Assembly (NCBI GenBank): GCA_004194705.1
Contig: SADC01000298.1
Location: forward strand, 1 to 64,000
Reading direction: 5' to 3'
Origin: Ditylenchus dipsaci
Lineage: Eukaryota; Nematoda; Chromadorea; Rhabditida; Anguinidae
DNA length: 64,000 bases
The notes beneath the pieces are model-generated. The model did not search any database. It saw only the letters and a program-made list of their open reading frames with translations, and was not told the DNA's origin. Made by a program: the position numbers and the translations under genes. Below, in pieces: positions 44,366-56,300 of the stretch (positions are counted from its first letter, which is position 1; every line of letters begins with the position of its first letter).

Positions 44366-47300
44366 ATGTCTAATAACCAGAGCCAACAACAGCCTTACTT
44401 CGCTACCTACATCCAAGACTTGGAGCAGGTATTGTTTATGAATTATTATTAACAGGGTGAGCCGAGAAATTCTCAGCATTTCAAACTCTCCTACTTTTTT
44501 CCTGAAGCGATTACAGGAGACGGGTTTGTGCACTAAACTTCTCTTGAGCCCCAAATATTCTTGGCGGGGATACCAAAAATATGTGGGGCTCAAGAGAAGT
44601 TTTATGCACCAACCCGTTTCCAGTAATCGCTTTAGGAAGTATATAATGCAAAACTTTATAGGTAATTTTTCTGTTTGACCACCCCACTCCATTTCGGTCA
44701 ATTTTTAAAATTTTTGAATATAATGAGGGCTAAACGGAATGAGAAAAATTTGGTCAAATGAAATAAATACAAATTTAGGTTTTTGTTTGTATCCCGTCTT
44801 CCTACTCAGAGTTCAAGATGGTTTGACCGAAATCATTTTTAGGATACAGTCGAACCTCGCTATAGTGGCACCCCAAAAGTTCATTCCCGCCTAGGGTCCG
44901 ACACTTTTTTTAATCCAATTTTCAAAGTCTTTCATCTATTCTGTTCTGACAGTCTTGTCCCAAATATCGTAAGGATTCCGATTTTGCCGATTGTTTTCTG
45001 AAAAGAAAACAAATTTTGGGTTAAAAAAAGTCAAACCTCGATATAGTGGCACCCCTTTTTGAAAACAGGTGCCACTATATCGAGGTTTCACTTCTTTAAC
45101 CATAATTTTGTTTTCTTTTCAGAAATCGATCGGTGAAATCGGAATCATTACGATATTTGGGACAAGACTGTCAGAACAGAATGAATAAAAGACTTTGAGA
45201 ATTGGGTTAAAAAAGTGTCGGACCCTAGGCGCGAATGAACTTTTGGGGGATGCCACTATAGCGAGGTTCGACTGTAGCATTTTGTGAAACAAGCGCAGTA
45301 TCTAATATCTACTTTTTTAGCAATAAGTCAAAGTCTGACTGTTTGATATTTAAGTCCAGGGGATATTCGGCAAAAGAGGTTTTTGCAAAACCAAGATTCA
45401 TGGCTAAATAAAGTAGCTAAGCAGATGCGAATAGCTTACTCAAGCTTGCCAAATCTCTCCTAACCATATTAAATAGCTATTTGCAGGACCCATTTGACGC
45501 AATCGACTTTGTGGAGCGATTAGCCTGGCGAATGACTGGCGGTAGAGACCAGGAAGGGGTGGATGCAGCTTTTCTTAAAAACAAATTTGAAGAGGAGATT
45601 GGCAGTTTGCAGTTATTGAGTGAACAATTCCAGGTTCGCAAAACTTAAGATCATTGGTCAGCCGAAAATGTGATAATGGAATAATTATAGAGCAAGATAA
45701 ATGCCCTGGAACAACAGCAGAACAACGAGAAAACCAACTATTTGGACACCCTCTCCAGGTTGCACGACAAAAATGGGGAGTCACTTGAGAAGTTGAAGGT
45801 AAAAATTACCTGGCTATTTTTACGCAAAATTGTAAATAGATTTAATTGTGTGGATTTTACTCTTAAATTTTCTCGGGTGGGATTGACATTTTGTTCCGAG
45901 CACAGCAATAAGAGGGCTGAGCACCACAGAATAAGATAGGAATTAGAATTTTAAAAATGTCACCATCTTAAAAATTGGCACTTTTTGAAAATTTCCCAAA
46001 AAAATTATAAAGTTTAAAACTTGGATAATAATATCAGCCATTTTCAGCAATTAGATGGTACCATGCAAACAGTATCCGCCAAGGTGGTCCATTTAGGAGA
46101 TCAACTGGAAAGTGTGCATGCACCTAGAGCTAGGGCATTTGAAGCACTTCAGTTGATGCGACACTTTGACGAGTTTTTACTGGTCGACCAGGCTCTGCAT
46201 TCTGACATTTTTGTTGATCCGGATAGGGTTGGTTTGAATTTCAAAAATACCAAATTCAGCGCTACTGTGATATACCACCTATTTTCAGAAAAGGGTGGCG
46301 GTTTATCGAGAGGCGCGGGTCTTTACGGCAAAAGTGTTACCATTCCGAAAATGACCGGTAAAATCAGAATCCTTGCGATATTTCGGATTAGACTGACAAA
46401 TCAGATTTGGCAAAATATTTCAAAAATCGAGGTAAAAAAAGTGTCGGACCCAAGGTGGGAACGAACTTTTGGGGGTGGCAGTTTATCGAGAGTCGACTGT
46501 ATAAAGAAGGACCAAATGTGGTTTCAAACATATTCCTTCCCTCTATCAAATAATAAAAACCACCACCCCTCCCCTCCCCAGCAAATGACCGAAAATAAAA
46601 AAGTTATGGCGGAAAAAAGACCGTGTATTTGATTTCAAATCCCAGCTAAGACAATAAAAATTAAAATCCGAAAATCAAATGTTTATCTTCTTGACCGGAA
46701 TTCGGATTTTTAAAAAAAATCATGAATTCCTCGTAAAATTACAGGGTGGTGGAAGAAATTCGAACGATCTCAAACAACCGTAACTTTTTCTTCAAGACGA
46801 ATTTCGGAAAACGGTTTTTTTGCGATCGCCTTATAAAAATATATATTTTGATTTTTGGGTTGCAGTGACGATTGGCGCCTTTTGAATTTAAAAGAGAATA
46901 AGGGCTGTATTGGGAGGGGAAGGGAATAAAAGGGGGCCACTTTTATGACAGAACGTTAAAAATTCAAAATTTTTGTATTCTTCGCCTGCCTCACCATGTT
47001 TTTCAACTGATCCGTGGCAAAAAGAGACTCTATATGCATTTTTGATCAAGAGTACTTCTCGGAATCATGTCTAAGGTAAGTGTGTGCGCGCATCTCTAAC
47101 TCTCAAGCCCCCTCGTGGCTTGGGGGCTTGGAGTTTAGATGAGCACACCGACACACCTTAGACACAAATCACTCGTAAGTGACTCTGGATGCATGAAAAA
47201 GCATGCATACCAGAGTTTATTCATGGGTATTCAAGGGGTGTCCACAGTATTCAAAACTATGTTCAACATCTTCTTGTTAGTGGCGCTGTGTGATTAGTGG

Positions 47301-50300
47301 CCCCTTTCATTCCCTTCATCTCCCAATACAGCCCTTATTCCCTACAAAATTCAAAAGGCGCCAATTCAAATTTTAGCTAAAAAACCATGATATGATTTAT
47401 TTTTTGAAAAATTTGCTCCATACAAACACTTTTTTCTATAACTTTTTGAAATCTCGGAAATTCAGTCGATAGCTTGGTAGAAAAACGAGATCCAGGGCCA
47501 CATTTTGATGTAAAAATGTTTACAAAAAATTAGAAACTTTGGAGATAAAAACACATTTTTACGATTTGACGGGGTAAAAGAACAATTTGACGGGGTAAAA
47601 GAATAATTTGACGGGATAAAAAAAAGAAAAAATAAACCAATTTGAGCTGTTTTATTAATGGGGCATGGTCACCTGTTACAAATTTTGTCCCCGCCAATTC
47701 GAAAATTTTTTCCCGAATCAATGAACTTCTGCACGGATTTTTCAACTTGGTTTCTAATAAAACTATGCCTAAAATTAAATTCTAGACCTTGTTTTGTTAG
47801 AAAATGAGCTGAAAAATCTGTACAGAAGTTCAATAATTCGGAAAAATTTTTGAATTGGCGGGAAAAATTCAAAAACAGGTGACCATGCCCTTTAAAGGAA
47901 TGGTGAAAGCTAGGGTTGGTGAATGGGAAAATTCCCGGGAAATTTCCCGGGAAAATTCCCGGAAAAATCCCGATTTTTCGGCGTATAGACGTTTTGCAAA
48001 TTTAGTAATTCTACTATTTTGCGAAACGTTTCGCAAATTTAGTAATTTTACTATTTTTGCGAAACGTTTCGCAAATTTAGTAATTCTATTATTTTATATA
48101 TGTATTTGCGCAAATTCAAATATTTTCATCTACGACCACTAATCGTATCCACAGTACTGCACTTCGGTTGTAAATTCAGTTATCTGTTCTTTGGTTTGCA
48201 TTGCTTTAATGAGGCATTGATGAAGGATCCTTTTTCATGGGTTATTTGTTTAGTGCTCATTATGAAGGTCTGGACTAACGAGTGTTGGACAAATGATACC
48301 GATGTCGTCTATTGGCTGGAGGAAGTGCTTGATAAGAAGCTGAAGAAGAAGGACGTTACCGCAAATATTCTCAGGGATTTCGGTCGTAAATTTTCTCAGA
48401 AGGCTATCTCAAACCATGTTCCCACGGCCGAAGGGATTAAGAAGGAGCAGCAAAAAATCATGTAAGACATTATTTATATTCACGAAGACTATTTTATGCC
48501 TGCTGACACTTTTAGCTCGATCAAGTCCAAGCAGTTTGGGAAGATGAAGGCAGTGCAAAGGGTGAGCATGGTTACCACACTTTCCGCATCAGCAATGATC
48601 AAACAGAAAGAAAGAACCACTACACGTGCTATCACTGCGGCGAGTAAGTGATCTTATATCTTTGCTCTCGTGTCTTGTTGTAAGCGCTGCGCACGTTTAG
48701 GATCAAGCGCAATCTAAAAAAGGTGGGAGGTAAGCCGTTTCTAGTGCTAACGCTGCACGAAGCTACTGAAACCAGGGAATGCATCGTCTTTGGCTCCCAC
48801 CACGCCCAATGCAAGGTCTACAAGGAGAGTGAAATCCTCGCCATGAATCTGGATAGGGAGTGCCGCCAAGAAGTCAGGACGCAAGCAGGAGCTCAGCCAC
48901 AGACAACATTCGAGAAAGTAGGTTGTTTGACATTTAACTGTTTGATCGGGTTTAAGTGGTTGCTTGTCTTAGTATCAGGAGAAAGCGCTGAAGATGTCTC
49001 AGGCGAAAGATGAGGGCGCATTCAATTCTGCCTCCGTCAATATGCAATTCGGCCGTATGAGGAAAAGAGGCAGCAGTTATTCCGTCATCGACGCCAAGGA
49101 GTACTAGTGGTGGACGACCCGTTCGACTTGCCCGCAAGGGCCTGTGGCAATGTCAAGATGGGTCGAGCGGGTGGACTTGTTCAAGGCCGACATAATTCTG
49201 TTCCCAATTTATCATCCAGAGCATTGGTGCTTGGCGGTAAGAATCTTTGTGTTTTAGCTTGTCGGGAATTTGTGGGATTTTAGGTTGCTCACGTGAAGGA
49301 AGGAAGCATCAACTACTACGACTCACTGCGGTACGTGACAATTCGATACAACGGACAATTCGATACAAGGGACAATTCGATACAAGTCCTGTAAAAGAGA
49401 CAATTCGATACAAGTCCTGTTAAAGGGACCATTCGATACAAGTCCTTAAAACGGGACAATTCGATACAAGTCCTTAAAAAGGGACAGTTCGATACAACGA
49501 CCGATTTATTGATTTACAAGTATAAATTTATTGAAACAAATAACATCAACAAACAAATAAATTCAACAAATTGAGGTTAACGGAGATTTCCTTCACTGAT
49601 CCATGATGAAGTTGTGAGCCAGCCCTCGGAGATATTCCATTAAATTTGTCCTCTGGTAGAGTTGGACCTTGGCCAGAATCCTTTTGTCGGCTTCCAAGTA
49701 GATTCGACGCTTCTTCGGAGCATCTTGACCCGCCAAATATTGTTCGTAATGACGGTCGTGATTTCGTTGGATCCTCTTCAAGTCTTGTAGCAGGCGGCCC
49801 ACCGTTGGATGATCCACGCCCAGAGCATCTTGCAATCGACGATGAGCTGCTTCAGCATAATTGTTGGTTCGATCCTCTCCAGCCAGAGTTCTTTCATAGC
49901 ACGACCACCAGTTGACCGGGAATGGAGGCGGATTCATTTCTGTGCCTGAAAGAGAGTGTCTAATAGAAAAAAGAGAACTGGAATCCTTAATCCTACCAAC
50001 ATAGTTTCGTCGAAACCAATTGAGGATGGGAGCGAGATCTTGTGGTTGTCGAGTAGATAAGTGCGGAGAAGTTCAAAATTGTCCCAGATGGTCGCCGGCG
50101 GCACGAAAGCAAGGCTCATTATCATTCTGGCTCGGACAGAAAATTCTGGTTCACGATAGCGTGTTGTAAGGCCAACTTCACGGATTTTCTTTTTGAAATT
50201 TTTCACGAGATGGAAAAGACATCCGGAAATTTGGGATTCTGAAATGGACGAGCATTGACCATGTCCAAAGATCAAAAACTAACCTGGGAAGACTAGAATG

Positions 50301-53300
50301 GCAGACTGGATTGCGGCTTGCTCAAAATCCATGTTGATCGATGCTGGGTTGAATAGCGACCATACTTCCTTGATCAACTCCATCATTTTTGTGTACGAGG
50401 CGGCGACTTGTTCATCAGCAAAGCGTACATCACCGGAAATACCCACTTGCCACCTTCTTCATTGCGAGCAGATCTCTCAGCCAAAATTGCATACACCTCA
50501 AAATTAAACATTAAGGAGATTAATGTCATTAAATCAAACTTGGTAAAACGGAGCCGGCGTCATTGAGAAGGATCCATCCCAGTACGTCACTTTCATGTCG
50601 GCAGACCAATCAATTTTTCGCTCCTTACCAAACAGCACAATTCTGAAACAAAAATAAGATTGAAATAAAAGAAACTGCCAACCTTGTCGGGTCTTCCTGT
50701 CCTGAATCTTTCAATCGAAAAATTGCTCTTGGCCGGCTGCATCTGTGTACTTCTTGCTAGCTTCAGGGAAAGTGAGATTTCGAACATTGTTTGCTTCCAC
50801 CACAGGGATCTGATTGGCAATTCGATGTCTTCGGATCAATTTCGGCTGGCTGAATCAAATATGCTCGGTGCCAGAGCGAGAGGAGCATTTTGCTGTTCAT
50901 GATTTAAAAGTTCTTTTGGCGGCTAAAACAGTAAATAGAATAGTTGGAAAAAGGAAACTAATTAAGAGCTTACCTCTCGAGTGTCCAACGCCCTGCGCTT
51001 GAGATTTGCCATAACGTTGCTTCTTGGTACAGCCATTGGATCGAGCGCATGATTGTGCGACTTCTCTGAATTGTGAGGCTTGAACTTCAGGAAGACACTG
51101 CTAGCCACCTTTGTTTAAAGTCGAGCTTTGCAACCGCCATTTGATTGTTCAAACTTCACACATTGCCAATCCTGCACCGAGCCATCTTTGTTTTTACGCT
51201 GCTGCTTAAATGGGAACCCTTTGTGGACAGCCTTGTCCTTGCCCTTTTCCGATTTGACAAATGTGATGTTATCCTTTAAAAATGATATTGGTGTTGAAGA
51301 TCTAAAACAAAACATACGTTCTCTTCCTCGATTTCTTCAAAAGCTTGTTGTACTAGAATGGCTGGCTGGACCACTGCAGGAAGCACTGGCAATTGATTGA
51401 GCGCAATTTGCACGAGTTCCATCAGAGCTTGCTGGTCCATTCCCATCGCTTGTCCAATCGCATTCATGCTTAGTCGCCCATCACGCAAAAAGTTATTTGC
51501 ATCCATCGTTTTCTGAAAATATAAATAAATAGAGAGTGTGCAAAGGAGAAGCGACCGAAAGCAAAAATAATGATCAAGAATTCGAAAAAATGTAATGCAC
51601 AAAAAGATGACGGGAATACAAAAAACACTTTTTGTTGGGCTGTATCGAATTGTCCTTTTTTAAGGACTTGTATCGAATTGTCCCTTTTTAATGACTTGTA
51701 TCGAATTGTCGCTTTTTAATGACTTGTATCGAATTGTCCCTTTATAAGGACTTGTATCGAATTGTCCCTTGTATCGAATCGGTCGTTGTATCGAATCGAC
51801 CGGCTCCGTGTTTTAGCTTGTCGGGAATTTGTGGGATTTTAGGTTGCTCACGTGAAGGAAGGAAGCATCAACTACTACGACTCACTGCATGGAGATGACA
51901 ATGGATGCATTCGTCGACTGCAGTAGCTTTCAAACGTTTATTAGCCAAATTTATCTAGAATTATTTTCTTTCAGAAAGTTTTTCGATTGTGAGGCAAAGC
52001 TGAGAAGAGGGGCTGGATTCCCTCAGTGCTGAGAGTATTATCCAAAATCCTTCGATCGGTACATTAAAATTTCGCTATTTATAGGATATTCCCGTGCAAA
52101 CGAATGGATGCGATTGCGGCGTTTTCGTCTGTGCCTACGCGGAGTGCCTTTCTGTCTGCGCGCCGATGAACTTCGCCCAGGCCGACATGAAGAAAATCAG
52201 AAAAAATATGATGGATGAAATCACGGATTGCCTTTTGCTTTAACCGTTGCTTAACAGTTGTTATGTTTGTTCGCTGAGTTGATTTGAATAAAGCTAGGTT
52301 TTTGCATTTCGTATTGCTGGTTGCTATAAGATATCATGAACCACATCGGCCTTTCTGGATGTGGTGTTTGAACCAGGAAGATGTAAAAGTTTGGCCTGGG
52401 AATGCGGGCTGTTTGCGGTTACCCGCGCCTTAAAAAACACGCGGTTACCTGCAAAATATATTTGAATTTGCGCAAATACATGTATAAATAATAAATTACG
52501 AAATTTGCGAAACGTTTCGCAAAAATAGTAGAATTACTAAATTTGCGAAACGTCGGGTGGCTGCGGACTCGGATCGCGGGAACTGAGAACACGGACAACT
52601 CAGCTTTTGAACAACTGATCTCAAAAGAAACTCATATATCGGACAACTCAGATTCGGACAACTGACACATGTACAACTGAGATGACACAAGACTGAGCCA
52701 AAAACGATTCAAATCACAAAAAAGGTCTTAACACGATTCGTGTTTAGGACAACTCATCTCAAGTGAAACTCATCTTTCGGACAATTGGCGCGAAATAATT
52801 TGACTGTTTGAAATTGGTCTTCTATACTTTTGAGCTAAATTTATGTCTGTTTCGGTCGGGCTCACCTGTTTTATAGTCAATTCTTTGTCTATTCGATGAA
52901 TATTATTCTTTCTGTGTTGGTGATAGGGGCCATGTTAATATCTAAAATGTGGTTTATTCAGATATTTATCTATGGAGCTTAACGAAGAAGTAGAAGTCGA
53001 TGTTTTCGGAGTCTCAAGCGACGAAGAAAATGAAAGCTCAGCTGATCAAAGACAAGGCAATGGCAATGAAAGCATTCTAACGAAGGTCAATCAGCATGCG
53101 GAGTTGAAGTTCATCTCAAGTGAAAGGAAGCAAGCTGTCATGGTTTATGATGGTACATTTTTTGTCATTTTTCTTGCATTCTGATAAACTTTTAGGTTAC
53201 AAACTCTACCAATGTGGACTTCTCGATTCTTTCAACGATCTCGACCAAATTCTCTACACAGACGTAACGTACAGGTGCACGAAGATGGGATGTGCCAAGC

Positions 53301-56300
53301 GTGTATGGACGAGGGTCGCTCCAGGAAGCCAACAGCAATTCTACAGCAGGGAAACTATTGTCAGTCATAACCACGATGGAGATCCTATTCAGTTAGCGGT
53401 AAGCGTAATAATTGATGCGGCCACACAATTGGCGAAAGACAATCCAGTGGTACGATTAGTTTACTAGTTTGACTTGTACCATATCAATCTATGTGCAGGC
53501 TACAAATCGATCCATAATTGCTGCCGTTTGTGAAAGCGCTTCTGATGAAGTTTTGTTTGCGTTGGATAGAACGAGCTTGGGCCACAGACTGACGCGTCTT
53601 AAACAGGTACAACTGGAAAATAATTAGTGTATTTATTTTTAATGTTCAAGAGCCTTTATCCCTCTGGTCCGATTGATCCCAAAAGCCTGGTTATTCCGGA
53701 TAATTGGAAATTTCACATCGATGGATCGCCATTCGTTATTCATGATTCTGGAGTCAGCAATCTGGATAATCGCTTTGTTGTGATGTCATCTCTATACATG
53801 CTTAAAGTTGGCTTTTGATTCTTTGGCTGTAATACTTTTTGATATTTAGAGACTGGCAAGATCTAGTTCATTTGCTGCTGATGGAACCTTTTTCAGTCGA
53901 CCAAGAGGATGGCGTCAGCTTTATGTGATTCATTTGCGAGAAAAGAATGCATTCATTCCAGCCGTTGCGGTGTTTTTGGAGAGCAAAACAGAAGAGTGTT
54001 ACTTTGATATGCTTCAAGCAATTGGCCACTCCATTCAGCAGCGTTTCAATTGTCAGTGGAGAGTTCTTGATGTGATGACTGACTTCGAGGTTGCTATCAG
54101 AAGTGCTGTCAGACGATACTTCGGACGTAAACTTTTAAGCAAATTTACTATGTTATTACAAGTCATTCTATTTTTCGTCTCAGAATATGTAAACCATCGA
54201 TGCTGTTTCTTTCATTACAACTACTTCCTGTCAAAAATTCTAAAGCGGCTTGGACTCAAGAAAAAATGCAATCAGGACCCAGCCTTTTGTGCCTATATTC
54301 GTCAATTCCGAGTGCTTCCATTGATAGAAATGCAGCATACGTCCAGCGCTTTCAAAGATCTCGCTAACTTGCAATTGCCACACAGGAGTCAATTCCTAGA
54401 AGTTCCACGGCTAGATGAATTCCTCGCTTACATGCTGAAGGTTTTGTCTGATAGTGAAAGTTTTTCTTTGACAGTCTATTATCTTTAGACCTGGATTGGA
54501 GGCGTCGTGAATAATCAAGTGGTTGTCCCCGCTTTTACAACGATACATGGAATCACAATGACAGCTTGATGCAGGACAATCCGAAGACGACAAGCTCGCT
54601 GGAAGCGTTTCACCGTGGATTGAATGCCGAATTGAGGAAGCAGAGGTCTCATACATACTGGTCTTCACACTGTCTTGTACGTGATGAAATATGTAAGCTT
54701 TTTGTGAATTTTCGCTGTTTTGTTAAAACTTTCTCAGCTATCCATTCAAAAAGCGATATATGGAGATTTATTCGGTGACAGACACAAGAAGATCGAGAGG
54801 GGCCTCAGCGGAACAAGTATCTTTGTTGCAGCAAGCAGTGAATCAGTTTGATGTCAACCGTATCCAGATGAGTCTTTCCGCTATTGTGCAAGTCGCTTAT
54901 TCTAACAGGTGGTGTCTTGCAGTGCGCAATCGTTCACAACGTAATGGTATGCATGATTTTTTGTTTGTGATATGGATAGAAACATTGATGATTGTGATAT
55001 ATTTTAGCGCCTATTGGGATTCAACAGCCGATTATCTTGGCGCCAGGAATAAATCAAGGCAGTGCAGTGAGAAGAAGAGCAGTGGGTGCAAGAAGGATTC
55101 CGCCACCATCACCGACAGGAGGACTGATGCAAAACAGAAGTGGCTAAATCTCCAATATTGTTTCAAAAAGGTGCATGTACGATGATTTGATGTAGTGTGT
55201 GTTGTTTTGGGTGCTGTTATGCAGAATAAAGTGTGGGTTAAATAGAATGTAGATGATGACATCTAGTTTTTTCAATTTTTTTAGCGTAATATATGGGCAG
55301 GACTTACATGTGGTTTATTGCGGTCGGAAGTCGAATGTAGAGGGCTTTGTATTCGGGATTTCGAATTTTTTCGTTTTGTGAAATAGCAATTTTGGTCTTA
55401 ACTAACCCGATTCCCCGCAAGATTTTGAGTCAAAAAAAGGAGTTTGCTCCCGATTGAAACTAAATTTATTTTTCGGCTATCCAGGTGAGTGTCTAACTGA
55501 GTGGAACCTATCCCAGATTTTAGTTAATTTAATATTTAATTTAAGCACAATTTTAGGCTTTTAAAACTCAGTCTTTCACACACTTTTAGTGTAGGAAAAA
55601 TAGCTTTTTTATATTATGGCTAAGTTTCAATTTACCAGGTCATCTAGGTGAATATCCACATAGAATAGTGGATATCACATTTGAAATAGGCATAAATTTT
55701 GAAGTCTGTGCGAAAGTGAACAGTCAGAAGACACGAACGGGCATGTGCAGATTGAAAAGAGTCTTTTTAAAAGACTAAGGAATGAACATAAATGACACGA
55801 AAACACAAATAGCCTAATATGCCTACATTGAAACAAAAGAATCGAATTGCCAGAAAATCGAACGTTATTCGAAGTCAATTGTTCTATAATTCGAAATTTT
55901 CGCGCCCAATTGTCCGAAAGATGAGTTTTAGTTGTGATGAGTTGTCCTAAAAACGAATTGCACATTGGGCGGGTATTCAAAAGATCAGTATAATTGTGAT
56001 GAGTTGTCCTATATATGAGTTTCTTTTGAGATCAGTTGTTCAAAAGCTGAGTTGTCCGTGTTCTCAGTTCCCGGATCCGAGTCCGCAGCCACCCCGAAAC
56101 GTCTACGCACCGATTTTTCTCGAGAAATTGAATTTTCCGGGAAATTTCCCGGGAAAATACCAACTCTAGTGAAAGCTGTTAAGGAGATAGTCTCGACACG
56201 AAAGGATTGATCAAAGATTTGTGCTTATGAAATGTGGCTTTAGAGTGATATGTTGTCGACAACTAGGTGTTGCGATCTCAGACAAACTTGTGCAAAATTA

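Larger units (their letters stand above)
48262..52243 (+). pseudogene. Element A gene: FLYWCH-like zinc finger joined to a SENP/Ulp1 protease, frame-broken
   Basis: From ATG 48262 the protein reads [20 protein letters not shown] and a basic helix. Then comes a FLYWCH-like finger ([15 protein letters not shown], and after an intron FGSHHAQC), then a Ulp1 domain: [18 protein letters not shown], histidine in EHWCLA, aspartate in YYDSL, glutamine in DIPVQTNG and cysteine in CDCGVF, ending DCLLL at 52243. All catalytic residues are present. Known: C48 proteases cut SUMO or ubiquitin-like tags, and some MULE-type elements carry them. The frame breaks near 48560 (G run), in 49040-49150, and near 52008 (G run). 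The N-terminal part of the protease fold is poorly preserved. MULE B (49330-51807) lies between two copies of the YYDSL exon. A polyadenylation signal (GAATAAAG) lies about 50 bases after the stop. Confidence 0.7.
47911..56168. mobile_element. hAT-ended element A carrying a FLYWCH plus SUMO-protease gene, with two nested MULEs
   Basis: The left tip TAGGGTTGGTGAATGGG and right tip CCAACTCTA are inverted and flanked by a perfect 8-bp duplication GTGAAAGC (47903-47910 and 56169-56176), the hAT signature. The terminal repeats run about 210 bp. They begin with GGGAAATTTCCCGGG palindromes and continue into blocks of CGAAACGTTTCGCAAATTTAG, mirrored at 52457-52554 before the right copy is interrupted by MULE C. 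Removing MULE B with its repeat and MULE C leaves about 2.15 kb. The element lacks a recognisable transposase and must rely on one elsewhere. Its tips and palindromes match the small MITEs at 3057 and 8010. Confidence 0.8.
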
